The notes beneath the pieces were generated by a model that was not told where the DNA came from, ran no database searches, and saw nothing but the letters and a program-made list of their open reading frames with translations. The translations under genes and the position numbers were made by a program. From Arenibacter sp. F26102 (lineage in GTDB: Bacteria > Bacteroidota > Bacteroidia > Flavobacteriales > Flavobacteriaceae), in the NCBI RefSeq assembly GCF_023015865.1, contig NZ_JALKBC010000001.1, positions 124,001-188,000 on the forward strand: a DNA stretch of 64,000 nucleotides, written 5' to 3'. Below are positions 63,974 through 64,000 of the stretch, in pieces (positions within the stretch are counted from its first letter, which is position 1; each line of letters begins with the position of its first letter).

Positions 63974-64000
63974 TCTTATAGTTTATTAGCCAAAAAGCCA

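Noticed and set aside
63974..64000. 3' end of sdhA at the right edge
   Set aside because: Only 27 bases remain and more than one stop is possible; the frame cannot be assigned.

Overview
The window is about 64 kb of low-GC chromosome from a member of the Bacteroidota, almost certainly the family Flavobacteriaceae. The evidence is a set of gliding and type IX secretion (T9SS) genes (PorW/SprE, GldH, PorP/SprF, a PorE-like OmpA protein and a large type-B-sorted adhesin), flavobacterial DUF families (DUF4837, DUF4292, DUF5687, DUF6747, DUF6909), an ATP synthase operon that lacks the beta and epsilon genes, and -7 promoter boxes of the form TAnnTTTG typical of Bacteroidota. Genus cannot be fixed from the sequence alone; a marine Maribacter/Arenibacter/Zobellia-like organism would fit.

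Layout. 1-5152 (minus strand) is a surface-polysaccharide operon: a DUF6909 nucleosidase-like gene, a Wzz-like chain-length protein, rfbB and rfbA (cut by the window edge). A DUF559 nuclease cassette bounded by inverted palindromic repeats, its gene broken by one stop codon, sits between rfbB and rfbA. 5311-8070 holds a GH3 acyl-adenylating enzyme, an M23 peptidase and tatA. 8393-17207 is a three-gene T9SS cluster: giant adhesin, SprF-like barrel, OmpA/SPOR protein. 17661-23870 carries DUF6747, DUF4837, a LysM lytic transglycosylase, pgk, holB and a DoxX-like protein. 24290-28651 carries a patatin, a ferredoxin reductase and a two-gene ABC exporter. 28906-37659 runs porW, bactofilin, atpZ, a small membrane protein, then atpBEFHAG, with strong hairpins after atpE and atpA and a tandem repeat copied from the atpG 3' end.

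37995-43887 contains a Wzx-like flippase, dut, a TPR protein, a DUF4292 lipoprotein, an EnvC-like protein and an aldo/keto reductase. 43884-52455 contains a thioesterase, an HU-CCDC81/SPOR protein, dprA, trpS, plsC, an ECF sigma factor with an inner-membrane/beta-barrel partner, a lipoprotein and recA. 53017-58351 holds trhO and then the ricT-gldH-PBP1A operon. 58471-60448 is a two-subunit CoA transferase split by a four-helix-bundle (S23/IVP) insertion. The right end has a 35-residue peptide gene, a GNAT acetyltransferase, a methionine aminotransferase, an orphan Vsr-like endonuclease and sdhB.

Most of the window is core genome: envelope biogenesis, energy conversion and DNA maintenance. The accessory signal is confined to small insertions between genes of an operon (DUF559 cassette, four-helix-bundle cassette), the atpG tail repeats and an orphan Vsr nuclease. 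I see no CRISPR array, IS element, tRNA, rRNA or multi-gene defence island. The best candidate for something under-described is the DUF559 unit with terminal inverted repeats; next are the four-helix-bundle insertion and the sigma/one-span/beta-barrel pair.
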